Position numbers and translations under genes: made by a program. A stretch of 64,000 nt of DNA from Nothophaeocryptopus gaeumannii (lineage: Eukaryota; Ascomycota; Dothideomycetes; Mycosphaerellales; Mycosphaerellaceae), in assembly GCA_031771865.1 (NCBI GenBank), contig JASISA010000026.1, forward strand, positions 62,001 to 126,000, read 5' to 3'. This document shows positions 60,784 to 64,000 of this stretch, one piece after another. How positions within the stretch are numbered: the first letter of the stretch is position 1; every line of letters begins with the position of its first letter. The notes under the pieces were generated by a model. The model was not told the DNA's origin. It searched no databases and worked only from the letters and a program-made list of their open reading frames with translations.

Positions 60784-63700
60784 ATGGCGGAAGCGACGAC
60801 TGGCCTCTTGAATCTCCCACCAGAAATTCGCTTGCTGGCCGACTACCTAAGCGCTGAGCAGCGACCGACTGCCATTCTCAAGCTGCCTGCCAGCGGCGAA
60901 GACATCGAAGACGAGTCCGAGACGCTATACCGTAATCCAGCCTTCGAGCGACTACCTGATCCAGACCATGAGCTCGAAAATCTACGGAGCAGGTTGGCCG
61001 GGGCCGCGCTTGGCGGGAAGCAGTTGGCTTCGCTGCACGATGTCGCGCTGGAAGGCAAGAGATGGCACACGCGAATGTCTGGGCAGTGTTGCATAGCGAC
61101 TCTTCGGGATAGTCCGCAGACGAACGGAGTGGGCAGGACAAGAGACGACTTCGACATTGGCAGCTCCAGCACCACCGTCAGCCGCCAATCTACAGGCAAT
61201 GGTAGACCACCCTTGGATTGGACTCGCGAGGCTCTGCCGCATATGTCGCAATGGCAAACGTTCGTTCGCAGTTTCAATTGGACAACTACGAGCATTGGGC
61301 CTATGACTGAGTGGTCCGATGTCTTGCGGCAATACGTCTTGTCCATGATGTCGAACCCCGACCCTCGCTTAGTTGTCTGGGGAGATGACATGTCTTTCAT
61401 ATACAATGAGGCTTGTGTGCCTCTCTTTGGCAAGAAGCACCCGGAGTGCTTTGGTCAGAATGTCAAAAGTGTCTTCGCCGAGGCCTGGGACATGATCGGA
61501 CCGGTCATCGAGGCAGGATACGATGGCCAAGTTCGAAAGCTCAAACGCTTTGCTCTCCCGATTGAGCGCCATGGGTTCCTTGAGGAGACATTTTGGGACT
61601 TCACCACCCTTCCAATTTTCTCCGAAGACGGCTACAGCATCGGAGTTTACGACGAGCTGACCGAGTCTACTATTCTGGAGCAGGATGAAAGACGCAGGCT
61701 TGCCATCAATGCTGTTGGTTGTGCAATAGACAGCTCCAAGACACTCGAGGAGCTGTGGCCTGCTGTGCTCGCTCAACTTGAGACAGCGACCGTCGATGTA
61801 CCGTATGGTATACTCTATGCCGTAGTGGATGACACGCTGGAAGGCGCCGATACTTCAGATACTACCTCCACTACATCATCGTCTACCGCGAAGGACAAGA
61901 AGTGCACTTTGGCAGGCGCGTTCGGTATGCCAAAGGATCATCCAGATCTCGTCCCCGAGTTCCCACTTGCAGAACATATCGAGGATGAAGAAGGCATCAC
62001 TCAGTCTTGCATAGATGCTTGGAAAACTGGCCAACAGATTGTCTTATCCACCAAGGACGGGTCGTTGCCGCCGGAGCTCGCCTCGTTTGCCTCGTTGCAA
62101 ACACTCGGGCAGCCGATCAAGCAGGCAATCGTCTCCTCAGTGAAAACTCTGACCGGGAAGGACAAAGACGCGCATGCAATCTTGATCACCGCCGTAAACC
62201 CTCGCTGTCCGTTCGGCGAAGAGTATAGCCTTTTCTATCGCGTGATCGTGGATCTGATACAGAAGGCGGCTGCACTCATTTCCCTGCCCGAGGAAAGCAA
62301 GAGAGCTCAGAAGATCGCTAACGACATCAACAATGCACTTGCTCAGCAACTGCGAGCAACAACTCTCAAAGCAGAGAGCGAGGCCAAGTTCTCGCGGCTG
62401 GCTTCGGCAGCGCCCACCGGCATGTTCATGTTTGATACAGACGGAAAGGCTCTCTACGTCAATGACAGTTACCTTGACATGCTGGGCCAGACCCGAGCAG
62501 AACACAACCCTGACAGACGAGAGAGTGAGGCTTGGGAAGGTCTGCTTCATGAAGATGATGCTGAGGAGTTCTTTGGTGCTTTCTCCAAGATCGTCGAGTC
62601 CAAGATGCCGCTCACCATTGAGTTCCGCCTCAAGAAACCTTGGCATGCTGTAGACAAGTCAACGGGTCAGGACATGAGTGGTCAAACGTGGTTGCTGGCC
62701 ACCGCGTTTCCAGAAATCGAGCCTAACGGGGAAATATCTTCAGTGCAAGGATGGCTGACCGATATATCGCACAGAAAGTGGAGTGAGAGCATTGTTGCGC
62801 AGAGGCTCGAGGATGCTCTGGAGAACAAACGTCAAACCGAGAACTTCATTGATATGGTAAGATATCAAGCCTCACCAAGCACAGCAGGACATACTGACAA
62901 ATCAAAGACCAGTCACGAGATGCGGAACCCGCTCAGTGCAATTTTGCAGAGCGCGGACTCTATCGTCACGCAATTGAACATGTCAGGCATGCCGATACTC
63001 GAAGAGAGCATGACGATCCCAGCCATCATCGCAGAAGATGTGGTCGACGCAGCGCAGACCATCATTCTTTGCGCCCAGCATCAGAAAAGAATCGTGGACG
63101 ATATTCTCACGCTGTCGAAACTAGATGCAAGTTTACTTGTCGTTTCACCAGACAAGGTCGAGTGCCCTTCATTGATCACAAAGGCACTCAAAATGTACGA
63201 AGCCGAGCTTGAACGTGCCAGCATCGACGCTTCGCTCTGCATCGAGCCAAGTTATGAGGAGCTGAGTATTGAGTGGGTTGTGCTGGATCCTTCGCGCCTC
63301 TTGCAAGTCATCATCAATCTCTTGACTAACTCCATCAAGTTCACGCAGTACAGCGATGTTCGTAAGATCAAAATCTGTTTGGGCGCATCCTATTCCAAAC
63401 CCACAGGCCAGCACCACGGCATCAAGTTCATCCCGCCGAGACACATACGACCCGCGCGTACACCTCGGACTGGCTTTAACGATGGCGAGGAACTTTATCT
63501 GCAATTTGCCGTGTACGATACCGGAAAGGGCCTCGGCGAAGACGAGATGAAGTTGCTCTTCCAGCGCTTCCAACAAGCCAGTCCAAAAACGTACAAGCAG
63601 TATGGTGGTAGCGGGCTTGGACTTTTCATTTCGCGAGAGCTCTGTGAACTTCAAGGCGGACAGATTGGTGTTGCCAGCAATGAGGGCAAGACGGTCTTCA

Positions 63701-64000
63701 CGTTCTACGTCAAGGCCAAACGTTGGATTGCCGAAGCCGATCGCAAACATCTTCCTCGGCCGCCGATGCGGTCATACACCAGCGCCTCAGCCAGCCCGAT
63801 AGCATTCAGTCGAAGAGGCAGTTCTGTGTTGGCTGAGCTCAATAGCAACAATAGCCAGATGTCGATTCACAAGGACGAGGATGGGACGATCGTGGAAGAC
63901 TTCCATCCGGTTTCGCGCAAGCGCTCGAAAACACCTGTGCGACGCAATAGCACACTACAAGACTCTGTCAAGGAAGCGCGCGGCGACAAGGAGCAGATGC
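60784..64000 (+). CDS. PAS-containing sensor histidine kinase, 3' end beyond window (probable hybrid kinase)
   Basis: The ATG at 60784 opens a frame of 691 codons, then a 51-nt intron (62857-62907), then a frame still open at the window end: 1055 residues visible. Residues about 170-310 form a PAS-like region (VVWGDDMSFIYNEACVPLFGKKHPECFG). About 310-520 looks GAF-like. A second PAS starts near 540 (APTGMFMFDTDGKALYVNDSYLDMLG). The kinase core is complete: H-box TSHEMRNPLSAI with phospho-acceptor His694, N-box LLQVIINLLTNSIKFT, G1 DTGKGLGEDEM, F-box LFQRF and G2 GGSGLGLFISRELCELQGG. A Ser-rich linker follows at the edge. Fungal kinases of this type usually carry a C-terminal receiver domain, which would lie to the right. 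They feed the HOG or related stress pathways through a phosphotransfer protein. The signal sensed is unknown. Confidence 0.92.
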   Translation, partial: MAEATTGLLNLPPEIRLLADYLSAEQRPTAILKLPASGEDIEDESETLYRNPAFERLPDPDHELENLRSRLAGAALGGKQLASLHDVALEGKRWHTRMSGQCCIATLRDSPQTNGVGRTRDDFDIGSSSTTVSRQSTGNGRPPLDWTREALPHMSQWQTFVRSFNWTTTSIGPMTEWSDVLRQYVLSMMSNPDPRLVVWGDDMSFIYNEACVPLFGKKHPECFGQNVKSVFAEAWDMIGPVIEAGYDGQVRKLKRFALPIERHGFLEETFWDFTTLPIFSEDGYSIGVYDELTESTILEQDERRRLAINAVGCAIDSSKTLEELWPAVLAQLETATVDVPYGILYAVVDDTLEGADTSDTTSTTSSSTAKDKKCTLAGAFGMPKDHPDLVPEFPLAEHIEDEEGITQSCIDAWKTGQQIVLSTKDGSLPPELASFASLQTLGQPIKQAIVSSVKTLTGKDKDAHAILITAVNPRCPFGEEYSLFYRVIVDLIQKAAALISLPEESKRAQKIANDINNALAQQLRATTLKAESEAKFSRLASAAPTGMFMFDTDGKALYVNDSYLDMLGQTRAEHNPDRRESEAWEGLLHEDDAEEFFGAFSKIVESKMPLTIEFRLKKPWHAVDKSTGQDMSGQTWLLATAFPEIEPNGEISSVQGWLTDISHRKWSESIVAQRLEDALENKRQTENFIDMVRYQASPSTAGHTDKSKTSHEMRNPLSAILQSADSIVTQLNMSGMPILEESMTIPAIIAEDVVDAAQTIILCAQHQKRIVDDILTLSKLDASLLVVSPDKVECPSLITKALKMYEAELERASIDASLCIEPSYEELSIEWVVLDPSRLLQVIINLLTNSIKFTQYSDVRKIKICLGASYSKPTGQHHGIKFIPPRHIRPARTPRTGFNDGEELYLQFAVYDTGKGLGEDEMKLLFQRFQQASPKTYKQYGGSGLGLFISRELCELQGGQIGVASNEGKTVFTFYVKAKRWIAEADRKHLPRPPMRSYTSASASPIAFSRRGSSVLAELNSNNSQMSIHKDEDGTIVEDFHPVSRKRSKTPVRRNSTLQDSVKEARGDKEQM

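Noticed and set aside
1..64000. tRNA, rRNA, CRISPR, transposon or integrated virus
   Set aside because: I looked for B-box-like GGTTCGA sequences with cloverleaf partners, spaced direct repeats, terminal inverted repeats and transposase or reverse-transcriptase motifs, and none was convincing by eye. A tRNAscan-SE and RepeatMasker run would settle it.

Overview
The window looks like chromosomal DNA of a filamentous ascomycete (Pezizomycotina). Most genes carry GT-AG introns of about 46-60 nt with CTAAC/CTGAC-type branch sites. Typical gene families are present: a fungal GPI-anchored GH72 enzyme, a Zn2Cys6 regulator, a sensor histidine kinase, a formylmethionine deformylase-like membrane protein and F-box-like proteins. 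The style of the F-box-like and cell-wall proteins suggests Dothideomycetes, but that is an inference. I found no tRNA, rRNA, CRISPR array, transposon or virus-like element.

Layout. 0-15 kb: GH72 glucanosyltransferase, then DDB1 and the Pol III subunit RPC37/RPC5 facing away from each other, then a sparse 4.6 kb stretch with one small candidate gene, a broken membrane-protein gene at 12.4-13.5 kb, an F-box-like gene and a small membrane protein. 15-33 kb: ubiquitin E1 (UBA1), an F-box protein, a GH92 mannosidase, an AsaB-like oxygenase, an amino-acid permease, a multi-pass membrane protein, and a secreted chitin-binding/lysozyme-like protein. 33-43 kb: a seven-exon queuosine salvage gene (QNG1) divergent from the SUMO E1 subunit UBA2, then a 910-residue disordered protein. 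43-64 kb: a gene-poor 3 kb with short repeats, a copper amine oxidase, 3-hydroxyisobutyrate dehydrogenase, a broken CYP52-like P450, an ABC ATPase, two weak small genes, an F-box-like pseudogene, and a Zn2Cys6 factor divergent from a histidine kinase that runs off the right edge.

How the genes relate. Four genes in the first 38 kb belong to ubiquitin or SUMO pathways: DDB1, UBA1, an F-box protein and UBA2. They do not form an operon-like unit and may be neighbours by chance. GH72, GH92 and the chitin-binding/lysozyme-like protein act at the cell surface. Several pairs share short divergent promoters: DDB1/RPC37, QNG1/UBA2, Zn2Cys6/kinase.

Most notable. Exon joining recovers a complete QNG1 with a large acidic disordered insert between its conserved halves. 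Three genes are broken at short homopolymers and/or by TGA codons. The ABC ATPase has a degenerate first nucleotide-binding domain. UBA1 has an in-frame Met40 after a basic N-terminal extension, like the human nuclear/cytoplasmic isoform arrangement. I see no convincing wholly new multi-gene system.
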